A stretch of 64,000 bases of DNA. It comes from a virus. The DNA lies in the IMG/VR virus record IMGVR_UViG_3300048837_000984, positions 1-64,000 of that record; one strand, 5' to 3'. The stretch's first letter is position 1. Every line of letters begins with the position of its first letter. Shown here in pieces: positions 46,401 through 52,271 of this stretch. A program made the translations under genes and the position numbers. The notes beneath the pieces are model-generated. The model did no database searches. It was given only the letters and a program-made list of their open reading frames with translations, and was not told the DNA's origin.

Positions 46401-48017
46401 ATCTGGGATTGAATCCATGGAATTACCGGACCAGTGACACTTACCGTTTCGTCGGACATAAAGCAAACCACCCGGTACGCTGGCGCAATAGACCTTGGCG
46501 TTATAGTCTTCGATAAAGAACGGATTGCTCTCTGTCGTTCTGGCGACAAGAGCCGTCTCTTTGCCATCTTGACTCACCAAGGCGGTAAACGTGTTGCCGT
46601 GAACCTCTTGCGCCTCTCGAAACATATAACTGCCGGAGGGCTCGAACGACCCGTATACCCGGTGACAGGGCGTAACCAGGTAATCTACCCGGTCGGTCGA
46701 CACTCCGAACATAGGTCCGCGGTAATCGTTTACGTGTAGCGCTGAAGCTTCCTCAAAAACTAGCTCACCGTTAACGTGACAAGCGAACCTTGTGTCTGCG
46801 GTTACTTCCGTCCAGGAAACCCAACCTTTATCGGTAAGAACATCTGTGTCGGCTGAATAGCAGGGAATACCTCCAACACCCATTCGGCTGACCCGGGTCT
46901 GCTGGTCCAGGATCTCAGCCGTGTTGATCTCTTCCAGACCTTGAGCCAATCCGCTGTCGTAGATGGCCGAATTGACCTGCTTGGTTAAAGCATTCGGCTG
47001 GATTGCGTCCAGATTGTTCTTGTACGTGGCTTTCCACAGAAGCTGGTTAAGGGCGTTTCCGGCTCGACTGACTCTCTCAGCAAACAGGTCTTCTGGGCCA
47101 AGAAAGTTCTGGAAAGCCAGATGGTCACGGTCGTCAGGGTCGGCCTGTGCTCTGGAGACGTCCAGTAGCTTCCGGGTCGCTGCCAGAGCGACGGTCTTGT
47201 CCAGGTTACGGTACTTCTGGCCCAGTGTTCGCGAAGTAACCTCTGGGTCAAACTCCATCTTTTGCATGGCAGCCGCGATGGCTTGTTGCTTTTCCTGGAA
47301 GCTGGCTTTGGGGTTGCCTCGCTTGACCAGCCTGGCGTAAATCTTGTCGATGACCTTGGGGTCGTCCTTGAGCGCATTTGCAGCGTACAGATCCTGACCC
47401 CAGGCCTCCTTCATCTCCTTGTCGGTCACACCCAGTGCGCGCATGACCGGAACCAGCGGCATGTGCGACTGGTCAATGTTGATCTTGAAAATACCCGTCT
47501 CCGGATCCAGGAAGTAGCGGTGTGACAGGCCCTTGCCCGGCATGACGTTGAAGTGTGACTCGACTTCACCGTTTTCCTTGACGCGAGTAAAGACGCCAGG
47601 CCGCAACCGCATCTGGTTGATAAGCGCGTATTCGGTGCCGTTCATGATGAACGTGCCCCGAGGCGTAAGGAACGGAACCTGGGCTACGGTAGACTTCTTC
47701 TCAGCTACCGGATTGCCGGCCGGATCCGTTAACCGCCAGGTACCACGAATACGCCGACTCAAGGTGGTACCAGAAAGGATGGCTTCCTTCTGCTTCTTGA
47801 GCGGATACTCTTCCGGGTCTTCGTAGTTCAAGTCGGCCAGACTCAGCTGGTACCTGGAGTTGGAAACCGGCTTTAGGCTACGAAACGAGTTCAGGACATT
47901 GTCGTAGATCGCGCGGCGAGTGGCGGTCACGTCTGTGAAGTCTCTCATGGTCAACGGTTTGACCGGAGAGAGGACTTCCTTGTCCTTGTCCTTGTCGTCA
48001 TCCAGGACGCTGATCAC
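40485..48017 (-). CDS. RNA polymerase beta/beta-prime-N fusion with three inteins, 2510 aa
   Basis: A GTG start. Beta features: RGTFIMNGTEYALINQM, fork-loop region VSRMGVGGIP-SMDS, GQNYEDAIVVSES (Glu799-Asp800), VGDKLANRFGGKG with Lys931 and Lys939, and GEGGQ-SKRLALMD. From about residue 1530 the chain continues as beta-prime: DGMKPIKGGLFDP, LPVLPPMFRP, NMDLVGRAVVAP and the catalytic DFDGD (1893-1897). No zinc-binding cysteine set is seen at the beta-prime start. Inteins: 386-532, 1079-1447, 1898-2421, leaving about 1470 residues. It ends where rpoC1 ends in split beta-prime genes. Confidence 0.93.
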   Translation of the reverse strand: MISVLDDDKDKDKEVLSPVKPLTMRDFTDVTATRRAIYDNVLNSFRSLKPVSNSRYQLSLADLNYEDPEEYPLKKQKEAILSGTTLSRRIRGTWRLTDPAGNPVAEKKSTVAQVPFLTPRGTFIMNGTEYALINQMRLRPGVFTRVKENGEVESHFNVMPGKGLSHRYFLDPETGIFKINIDQSHMPLVPVMRALGVTDKEMKEAWGQDLYAANALKDDPKVIDKIYARLVKRGNPKASFQEKQQAIAAAMQKMEFDPEVTSRTLGQKYRNLDKTVALAATRKLLDVSRAQADPDDRDHLAFQNFLGPEDLFAERVSRAGNALNQLLWKATYKNNLDAIQPNALTKQVNSAIYDSGLAQGLEEINTAEILDQQTRVSRMGVGGIPCYSADTDVLTDKGWVSWTEVTADTRFACHVNGELVFEEASALHVNDYRGPMFGVSTDRVDYLVTPCHRVYGSFEPSGSYMFREAQEVHGNTFTALVSQDGKETALVARTTESNPFFIEDYNAKVYCASVPGGLLYVRRNGKCHWSGNSMDSIPDEARSVHPSQLGYIDTIRTPESLKAGVDSRLAFSTRKGSDNKVYAKFLTPNGEEIWRSPQEVSDFVIAFPNEMGSGKEHVVAMVNGQTKMVPRESVQLVMPHFENAFSPLANMIPLKGSSKGQRVAMGSRFLTQALPLRDPEAPLVQSGMPGKPNTSFEEHYGQYLGAVRAADKLGRVRAADNDSITVQYEDGETKTYDLYNNFPYARKTFAHSTPLVKEGDPVRPGQLLARSNNTDENGTVALGKNLKVGYISFRGQNYEDAIVVSESAAKKLSSENMYQSGVEFDKSSKKGKNNFVSIFPTKYERRLLDQIDDDGVIKPGTVVKEGDPLILMARQRDVSHRQVHSSHGGSFSDSSVVWDHHNEGVVTDVAKTAKGITVAVKAYAPLVVGDKLANRFGGKGIVAAVVPDGEMPHNEAGEAMEILLNPLGVISRGNPSQIIETILGKVAAKTGKPYKVLDWSEDVQDWTDYAQKEAEKYGIRDTETLIDPVSGRHIKDILTGSQFILKLHHTSESKTQGRGLGSYNAEGMPAKGGGEGGQCFAPRQLIATTDGPVRISKICEKRLNVKVKTYDFEKNEWTYGRVVDWFVRRCNIAALVTVKTSDGRAMHVTKNHEVFRPSGEKVSIGELRTGDYLATAGLVPTKHQWELMYGSMLGDSSVSVSAFTFEHCIQQNAYLRWKYEILSSLGAGIYDRPSRIQPCSIRGEIVRSSASSVVSLCSRHIFEPLAETCCSGIKRKKTVTDAWLEKLSGLSVAVWVLDDGSIANRAKKEGCVNYTGNIATNGFTREEAKKLATWLSRRYEEPCTVNAVGALCLSAALCRQLIKEIARWVPWSVIPASKKFLAESVRTIQENQSVIPIDKDARLGLVPLRIKEIKAYVPEKNVVETNVYDFTVEKTHNYCAGRTLVSNSKRLALMDCNALLSSGATEVLRDAKLIRGQKNQEYWSSFMSGFRPATPKAPQVYEKFINSLKASGINVQRDGSHLNLMALTDKDVDSMAEGRELQNVETVDWKDGMKPIKGGLFDPTLTGSHGGNRWSYIKLHEMMPSPVMEEPIRKLLGLTQKKFEAVLGGQEKLGDTTGPEAIYNALKAINLDQGITQAREDIRSGKKTLRSDAVKRLNYLAAAKKTGVHPSEWMINKLPVLPPMFRPVSIMQGTGGQLVSDVNYLYKEAWDANENLNAIKGQVADTAEERVTLYNAIKGVTGIGDPISPKNQEKKIKGVLQQVFGSSPKYSTVQYKLLGANMDLVGRAVVAPNPDLNMDEVGLPEDRAWAVYTPFVIRRLVMNGVSRVNALQYVKNRDEIARKALLSEIDSRPVVVTRAPVLHRYGEMAFWPKLTKSNVLQVNPTIVGSYGMDFDGDQQIGIVFASIDRTCLNNIDWIVVNDQSNLAEHRMPFSAGLRLPTLDNNDDLYVFNLEDFPHLEQIEETKGQFGRIEWYRVPEGIKVLSHGPDGQLTWTQVSRWSKHHGCPVEIVNLRSGRQIFTDDDPRAVYGVAAGTLELKRFRPAAAVEARVLVPRVVEMPEASRPEPTVTSLATVGYANAASNREFGMFDNISINEDLGYLVGCAAGDGWVPEERKAFVLSGITQPIVDKVDQIIGRLFSDKRPACLRTESKTSYGESQWHTWNSTHLARMLAELIGQKSQYKHLPVWFLKAPREFRLGLFAGIMDTDGSISVSKAKKKPQLMANVTSTSLRLTQEVSLLALSLGIRGRITNSKTPAGNPCWVWSPSNYDIHQWGGRGMVHPNKLAALESAPVEMSGPLARHDVVPVPTAIADLICKAIPKPNKERKTWLPGHGGMYSAFHDAKSSGHITRLAAEKIVEFIPGGKVDHPEWDTWRTVVANTYITWDPVESFEKTGQVEIGYDLTVPGPETFMAADGVILSNTSNYYVPATDEARDEAVAKMMPSRNLFSVRTFKADTYKPSQEYVGGLWAATAQVDNQKSQKTFASVKDAIRAFYNNNVDIDQQVSVLEH
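40755..42326 (-). other. Intein in the beta-prime DFDGD loop, Gln-first, with endonuclease
   Basis: 524 residues from Gln1898 to Asn2421, then Thr2422. Removing it gives DFDGD-TSNYYVP, which aligns without gaps to DFDGDQMAVHVP, so the first intein residue is Gln. Block B is TDDDPRAVYG, where Asp replaces the usual His; block F/G is YDLTVPGPETFMAADGVILSN. LAGLIDADG motifs: LGYLVGCAAGDGWV (2098-2111) and LGLFAGIMDTDGS (2198-2210). Confidence 0.88.
43677..44783 (-). other. Intein in the beta C-terminal region, with endonuclease
   Basis: 369 residues from Cys1079 to Asn1447, then Ser1448. Block A CFAPRQLIATTDG, block B VTKNHEVF, end VYDFTVEKTHNYCAGRTLVSN. LMYGSMLGDSSV (1188-1199) and VAVWVLDDGSI (1292-1302) are LAGLIDADG-like. 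It interrupts the GGQ-R motif of the beta C-terminus (GEGGQ-SKRLALMD). Confidence 0.92.
45578..45593. repeat. AT-rich 16-mer, copy 8
   Basis: TACTTAATTTTTTAGC in the beta coding region, reading frame different from copies 1 and 7. Confidence 0.5.
46422..46862 (-). other. Mini-intein in beta near the fork loop
   Basis: 147 residues from Cys386 to Asn532, then Ser533. CYSADTDVLTDKGWVSW at the start, VTPCHRVYG in block B, KVYCASVPGGLLYVRRNGK near the end and HWSGN at the junction. No endonuclease. The extein GVGGIP-SMDSIPDEA corresponds to the fork-loop/rifampicin region of bacterial beta. Confidence 0.92.
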
Positions 48018-48027
48018 AGGTCACCCC

Positions 48028-49335
48028 TTAGCTGAGCTCTTCTGCCTCTTCCTCGTCGTCTCTGTCGAGCTTCTTGGGCGAGATGTAAATCTCGGGCGGG
48101 TTCTGCAGAGCGCGAGACTGAGCTCGAATAGCCAAAGCCTTCTCAATGTTTCTGTCCGGAGCCTGTCCGCGAGTGTGATGGTACATGCCGCCAGCAGCCA
48201 GGGCAGCCAGCAGGCCAGCAATGGTCAAGTAAGATCCGGTACCGAAGCCAAGAACGTCTCGGGCGTCCGGTAACCCGAACAGGGCCTTCTTTTCCATTTC
48301 GTCGAAACAGGCATCCAGGACCTTGGAGTTGGCTGCCTTGTCGTACATGCTCTGGAGCTCTTCATCGAACTCCTCCTTGGCCTGGTCGAGCTCACCCTTG
48401 CGGTCGACTTTCTCCCGCTTTTTGGAGAGCCAGTTAGCAAGGGCGCTGCCACCGAGGTAGCCACCACCGAGAGCCGCGGTTGCCGCGGGCAGGAACCACC
48501 ACTTGGAAGCCTGTTCCCAGGTCGGTGCCAGGTCACCTTCCGGCCTCATGTCTGGGAGTTCAAACGACGGAATATAGCTTTTAAGCTTTTCCCAGTCGAT
48601 GAGAGGCGCAACAGGATCGCCATCTCCACCAACCTTAGCCATAGCGTACTTGCCGCGTTTCTTCTTCTTTTTCCGCTCCGGAAAGGCGAGGTCTACCGCG
48701 GTAACCGTCTCACGTGGTTCCGGTGATGCGAAGACATTATTTTTAAGTAGGTGCCAGAGAGCGCCGCCAGCCAATCCCGCACCGCCAAAAGCAAGACCGT
48801 ATTGCAGGACCTTGCTCAGTGCTGCTCGGTTTGACTCGTCGTCAGCCTTCTGGCTGAGCGGGACGTACTCAGACGTGTCGACGGGAGCTGGGCTTTTCGA
48901 CGGCGACGTGAGAGAACTCCACGTGTTCTGGAGCGAACCCAGCATCCTCGCTCCGATTGGGTTTGGTGGAGCTTCAGTCTTGGGAGCTTCAGTCTTGGGA
49001 GCTTCAGTCTTGGGAGCTTCAGTCTTGGGAGCTTCAGTCTGGTTGTATATACGCCCGACCGTCCCTCCTGTCGGAAACGTCGGCTTTACGGGTTCGGAGT
49101 CCTTTTTGGACCCGGGGTTATTTGAGGGCGTATGCCGAACAATATGGACGAGCTCCGACAGGGGCGGACCCGTTGGCGTCGGACGTGAGTCGCTACGCGG
49201 TTTTTTTACGAGATCGACGAGCGTGCTCTGCGGGATTCCAGATCCTGGCGGAGCGTCGGGGTCTTTGGGTTGTGACAACCACCACCACAGGCCCGGCCCA
49301 GGTGCAGCTAGTTTCTCTGTCAACTTACTGGCCAT
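48028..49335 (-). CDS. Inner-virion protein with three membrane segments and EAPKT repeats, 435 aa
   Basis: The start is set at the ATG at 49335 (GGGGA 6 bases upstream); a longer frame starts 21 bases earlier. Residues 20-100 are Pro/Thr-rich with a five-copy EAPKT tract. Hydrophobic Gly-rich helices follow at about 185-210, 290-320 and 385-405, separated by basic and coiled segments. Directly precedes the polymerase fusion gene. Likely an ejected or head-internal protein; function unproven. AT-rich 16-mer at 48733-48748. Confidence 0.6.
   Translation of the reverse strand: MASKLTEKLAAPGPGLWWWLSQPKDPDAPPGSGIPQSTLVDLVKKPRSDSRPTPTGPPLSELVHIVRHTPSNNPGSKKDSEPVKPTFPTGGTVGRIYNQTEAPKTEAPKTEAPKTEAPKTEAPPNPIGARMLGSLQNTWSSLTSPSKSPAPVDTSEYVPLSQKADDESNRAALSKVLQYGLAFGGAGLAGGALWHLLKNNVFASPEPRETVTAVDLAFPERKKKKKRGKYAMAKVGGDGDPVAPLIDWEKLKSYIPSFELPDMRPEGDLAPTWEQASKWWFLPAATAALGGGYLGGSALANWLSKKREKVDRKGELDQAKEEFDEELQSMYDKAANSKVLDACFDEMEKKALFGLPDARDVLGFGTGSYLTIAGLLAALAAGGMYHHTRGQAPDRNIEKALAIRAQSRALQNPPEIYISPKKLDRDDEEEAEELS
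48733..48748. repeat. AT-rich 16-mer, copy 9
   Basis: GACATTATTTTTAAGT in the 435-aa gene. Confidence 0.7.
48971..49040 (-). repeat. 15-bp tandem repeat, 4.7 copies, in-frame
   Basis: Plus-strand unit GCTTCAGTCTTGGGA repeated at 48971, 48986, 49001, 49016 and partially at 49031. Perfect copies encoding EAPKT on the minus strand. Copies are identical, so the expansion is recent. Confidence 0.95.
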
Positions 49336-49699
49336 CTTGAAGTCCCCTGTTCGCATGTGCTTCGGGCGTCAACTGCCCGTATGGTTGAGCCCACTCCACA
49401 TAGACAAACCGAATCCGGCCCGTGGTCTCGTCCTTGGTATGTTCCCGGTGCTGGATCTGGAACCACTGGTTGACCGCACGATCCATCACGTACTGGTAGT
49501 ACTTCTTATCCTCTTCGTCAGCCAGGTCGAACTCGTGGAACTTGAAGTCCCAGTGGACCTCGACCTTGTCCATGATCTCGTCGCCAGCCAGAATCGGTGC
49601 GGACTGCCCTCGGAAGGGGATGCCTCCAAGAGCCTTGGACCAGAACAGGTGACCCAGATGATCGTCGGACTGCTCGCCGAAGTACTTCATCAGGCTCAT
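49325..49699 (-). CDS. Small conserved-type virion-region protein, 124 aa
   Basis: ATG with GAGG upstream; its end overlaps the next gene's start by 11 bases. 124 residues with a polar alpha/beta core (KVEVHWDFKFHEFDLADEED, YYQYVMDRAVNQWFQIQHRE). Charged and aromatic-rich. Function unknown. Confidence 0.6.
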   Translation of the reverse strand: MSLMKYFGEQSDDHLGHLFWSKALGGIPFRGQSAPILAGDEIMDKVEVHWDFKFHEFDLADEEDKKYYQYVMDRAVNQWFQIQHREHTKDETTGRIRFVYVEWAQPYGQLTPEAHANRGLQDGQ

Positions 49700-49703
49700 T
49701 TTC

Positions 49704-50024
49704 TTACCTCGATCGGATCATCTTCAGTTTCTTTTGCTGCCGAGCCAGATCGGTGAGGCGCTTGTACTCAGCGATCAGCTCTTGCTTCTTAACTGTATCA
49801 ACGTCGATCGGCTGTTCTTGCGCCTTGGCCGCAACATGACCGGCTCCCGCACCAAGGGCGAGTGGCAGGCCGATACCCGCGGCTAGAAGAATTCCAGCCG
49901 TGGTTGGGGAAAGGATGGAGAAGGCCAGCTTCTCAATTCTCTGGTTGACCTGCTCTTCGTTGAGACCTTCGTCGGCACAACGAAGAAGAAAACCGACCTT
50001 GAAGGCTTCTCGTTTCGAGAGCAT
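49704..50024 (-). CDS. Small membrane-associated virion protein, 106 aa
   Basis: The start is chosen at the ATG at 50024 (GAGGAG 8 bases upstream). N-terminal LSKREAFKVGFLLRCADEGL segment, then one Gly/Ala-rich hydrophobic helix (ILLAAGIGLPLALGAGAGHV, about 46-66), then a charged coiled tail. Another of the glycine-zipper proteins of this block. Confidence 0.6.
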   Translation of the reverse strand: MLSKREAFKVGFLLRCADEGLNEEQVNQRIEKLAFSILSPTTAGILLAAGIGLPLALGAGAGHVAAKAQEQPIDVDTVKKQELIAEYKRLTDLARQQKKLKMIRSR

Positions 50025-50452
50025 CACTTGTCTCCTCGTCGCTCTTCTTCCGTCCGGAAGAACGGCAGTCCGTCCGGGCCGAGAATCTTGGGTATTTCCT
50101 TGTGTGCTTCGTCGTAGCGTGTCTCAACGCAGGGGCTGAAGTTACTTTGGAAGGTCTTTGTCCGCTTGTGTCGGATCATGTCTGCAACAGCCTTCGGGTC
50201 GTCCGGTCGACCTTGTTTCTGGGCGTGTCTACAGGACTCAACCGCATGCTCGACAAAGTCCTGGTGTTCGTTGCGCTCATCTGAGTACCGGAGTCGGCCG
50301 ATCGAGTCGTTGATGGCCTTTGCCCGGAGCAGGAACTCGCGAACCATCACTACGTCGAACTCACCAGTCTTGACGTCTTCGATGCAGATCATCCCGCTTT
50401 CAGCCCAGAAGCGGAGGTCTCGAAAACGGTAGCTCTTGCCTTCTGCCGCCAT
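50024..50452 (-). CDS. Unknown 142-aa protein
   Basis: The start is placed at the ATG at 50452, with AAGGAG 7 bases upstream, and not at 50479. 142 residues, charged, with helices (VREFLLRAKAINDSIGRLRY) and one Cys/His pair region (VESCRHAQKQ). It opens a transcription unit after two tandem terminators. Function unknown. Confidence 0.6.
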   Translation of the reverse strand: MAAEGKSYRFRDLRFWAESGMICIEDVKTGEFDVVMVREFLLRAKAINDSIGRLRYSDERNEHQDFVEHAVESCRHAQKQGRPDDPKAVADMIRHKRTKTFQSNFSPCVETRYDEAHKEIPKILGPDGLPFFRTEEERRGDK

Positions 50453-50492
50453 GTTATTTCTCCTTGTAGCCAGCCCCATGATACTCGATCCT

Positions 50493-50535
50493 GATAGCTA
50501 AAGAAAAGTCCCGATACAGGTTATGTATCGGGACT
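50493..50535 (-). terminator. Intrinsic terminator T2
   Basis: A 12-bp perfect stem AGTCCCGATACA/TGTATCGGGACT with a 5-base loop, then a T-rich run and AGCTATC on the minus strand. It is the second of two tandem terminators ahead of the 142-aa gene. Confidence 0.9.
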
Positions 50536-50547
50536 GTCTGTTCCTAA

Positions 50548-50586
50548 TGGCTAAAAAAACGGGCCGGTCGATCCTCGACCCGTTTT
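50548..50586 (-). terminator. Intrinsic terminator T3
   Basis: A strong GC stem (ACGGG...GGTCGA with its complement, small bulge) followed by seven T residues on the minus strand and AGCCATT, a variant of the shared tail. It ends the 63-aa gene. Confidence 0.85.
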
Positions 50587-50594
50587 CTGCCGCC

Positions 50595-50786
50595 TTATTC
50601 CGAGGCGGCGATTACTACTGGCTGCCCCTTTCTCAGGTCAACCAGTAGTAAGCGAACGATGCGAGGCTTGGCCTCGTCCGCCCGTCGAGACACCACTCCG
50701 GCGTAACCGGAGCAGTGTTCTCGGTCCTCCAACTCGACGCGAGGCTGGAGGCCGCACTGTCCGCAGTGAACGCACGTGTTGCACAT
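50595..50786 (-). CDS. Small cysteine-rich putative zinc-finger protein, 63 aa
   Basis: The start is chosen at the ATG at 50786 with AAGGAG 8 bases upstream. The N-terminus MCNTCVHCGQCGLQ has four Cys at spacing 3, plus HC later, suggesting metal binding. The second half is basic with beta-strand pattern. Preceded by promoter-like P3 and followed by tandem terminators: a monocistronic unit. Possibly a small regulator. Confidence 0.65.
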   Translation of the reverse strand: MCNTCVHCGQCGLQPRVELEDREHCSGYAGVVSRRADEAKPRIVRLLLVDLRKGQPVVIAASE

Positions 50787-50810
50787 ATGCAACACTCCTT
50801 GTTCAGGGTT

Positions 50811-50836
50811 AAGGGGATCTCAATCTATAATGCCCC
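50811..50836 (-). promoter_or_regulatory. Promoter-like element P3
   Basis: Minus-strand GGGGCATTATAGATTGAGAT followed by CCCCTT, 25 bases before the 63-aa gene. It matches P1/P2/P4 in layout (TxATAnAnnTGAGATC). Confidence 0.5.
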
Positions 50837-50851
50837 CAAAACCCCGGAAAT

Positions 50852-50965
50852 TTAGTCCTCTTCACCGCGCACGGTAAAGAGAAACTCCTTGATCGCCCAG
50901 GTAATCAAGGAGACAGCGGTCACGATATACACCGCCTGTCCGGCGGTGTAGAGAAGATCCAACAT
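50852..50965 (-). CDS. Very small membrane protein, 37 aa
   Basis: ATG at 50965 with GGAGG 5 bases upstream. The product has one hydrophobic helix (AVYIVTAVSLITWAIKEF) and a charged end (VRGEED). It follows the 377-aa gene after a 65-base gap that holds a TTGCCAC/GTGGCAA hairpin (51002-51019). One of three tiny membrane genes on the minus strand here. Confidence 0.65.
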   Translation of the reverse strand: MLDLLYTAGQAVYIVTAVSLITWAIKEFLFTVRGEED

Positions 50966-51030
50966 GGCGACCTCCAGGGTAAAACAACCTCAACACATAT
51001 TGCCACGCTTGTGGCAACTATTCAGGTCGC

Positions 51031-52164
51031 TTACTTCCCGAAGGCCATGGGCACGACGTTGGTCAGGATGCCTGCCCAGGTTCCTGCCTGTTGAAGCGAC
51101 TTTTGTGTATCTGGTTGCAAACCCGCAAGGGCTCCCAAGGTCCTGCCGACGATGGCTCCAGAAAGGTAGCCAGAGCCCATACCCAGACCGATCCGGGCCA
51201 CGTCCATTGGACTGACAAAGTTGGTACCGCCGCGAAGGGCTGAAGCCGACTCAAGCAGTCCGGTTGTAGCCGCGCGAATGGGAAGCGGCGTCTGCTGGTC
51301 CTGCCATACCGTCTGGCCAAACTGGTTCTTCGGGATGGTCGGCATGCTGTCGATAGCAAAGGCACCACCAACAGAGAAGGCAATCTTCTTAAAGACTCTC
51401 GGGACAACGACCTCGGGGAGACGATCCTGAATGCTCTGGATAAGGTCTCGAGCCGATGCCGGAGCTTTGAACTCTTCCTCCTCTTTCGGTTCTTCGTTGT
51501 TCTCTTCACCCAAATCCTGCGGTCTTACAGGCCAGTTGTCGATCCAGGCTTGCCAGCCAGGCTTGTCTGGGTTGTTGCGGTGCGAGGTTGCACCCCACCA
51601 CAACCCAGGAGCAGCGCCAAGACCGCCGCCAGCCAGGGCCGCGACCAGACTGAGTCGACCTGGCTTCAGATGCTTTTCACCGAGGAGTTTCTCGGCCAGC
51701 CAACCGCCACCGTAGCCAAGGCCAGCTCCCAGTAAGCCACCGGTCAAGGTCGCAGCCAGGGGAGTGGGACCACCCAGGTACTTGTTGATGGAACTGGGCA
51801 TGAAGTTGGCCAGAGAAGCCGCAGTCTCGGTGACAGGGTCAGCCTTCTTGACCAGGATCCACGGTTCCTCTTCCCAGGTCTCGGGAAGTTCACCAGAGGG
51901 TGCAACGACAACCTCAGTCAGGTTGCAGTTGGCCAGCTTGTCCTGCCATTCGGTGATGTTGACATCGTCGCCGTGGACCTGGATGAACAGCTCGTTACGG
52001 TCAGGGTTCCAGTGGGCTTCCTTAAGGCTGTCAGCACCGCGCAGGGCCTCACGCAACGACGGGACGAAGTCGCCCGCTGCTTTCAGGAAAGAAATCAGCT
52101 TGTCTGGAACCTGCTGCCAGTCTTCCAGCTTTCGTTGCTCAACCAGACGACTTAGAAGGTTCAT
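51031..52164 (-). CDS. Glycine-zipper virion membrane protein, 377 aa
   Basis: The start is set at the ATG at 52164, downstream of terminator T4; the longer frame would run through T4. The first 115 residues are a soluble alpha/beta domain, then four Gly-rich hydrophobic segments (near 138-160, 175-195, about 335-355, 365-375). In between lies an acidic Glu run. Similar design to the 435- and 549-aa proteins. Likely inserted in or delivered to a membrane. Confidence 0.6.
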   Translation of the reverse strand: MNLLSRLVEQRKLEDWQQVPDKLISFLKAAGDFVPSLREALRGADSLKEAHWNPDRNELFIQVHGDDVNITEWQDKLANCNLTEVVVAPSGELPETWEEEPWILVKKADPVTETAASLANFMPSSINKYLGGPTPLAATLTGGLLGAGLGYGGGWLAEKLLGEKHLKPGRLSLVAALAGGGLGAAPGLWWGATSHRNNPDKPGWQAWIDNWPVRPQDLGEENNEEPKEEEEFKAPASARDLIQSIQDRLPEVVVPRVFKKIAFSVGGAFAIDSMPTIPKNQFGQTVWQDQQTPLPIRAATTGLLESASALRGGTNFVSPMDVARIGLGMGSGYLSGAIVGRTLGALAGLQPDTQKSLQQAGTWAGILTNVVPMAFGK

Positions 52165-52173
52165 AGTCTTCTC

Positions 52174-52208
52174 GATAGCTAAAAATTGGACCGGCATACA
52201 CCGGTCCA
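52174..52208 (-). terminator. Intrinsic terminator T4
   Basis: Stem TGGACCGG/CCGGTCCA with a 6-base loop, then five T residues and AGCTATC on the minus strand. Placed between the 705-aa gene and the 377-aa gene. Confidence 0.85.
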
Positions 52209-52232
52209 GAGATCGCCAACCCCTGAACTCTG

Positions 52233-52255
52233 TGGGAGTTCATTGTATATTGTCT
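52233..52255 (-). promoter_or_regulatory. Promoter-like element P4
   Basis: Minus-strand GAGACAATATACAATGAACT followed by CCC. It fits the promoter family but lies before terminator T4, so it may make a short terminated transcript or serve as an attenuated promoter for the 377-aa gene. Confidence 0.45.
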
Positions 52256-52271
52256 CACATTTGCCGATAAT

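Noticed and set aside
35442-48017. Free-standing LAGLIDADG homing endonuclease genes
   Set aside because: All LAGLIDADG motifs fall inside inteins with intact splicing blocks in continuous reading frames.
48971-49040. CRISPR-like repeat
   Set aside because: Repeats are 15 bp, contiguous and in-frame, with no spacers.
51002-51019. TTGCCAC/GTGGCAA hairpin as a terminator
   Set aside because: The stem is short and no T-run follows on either strand, so it is only mentioned in the 37-aa gene entry.
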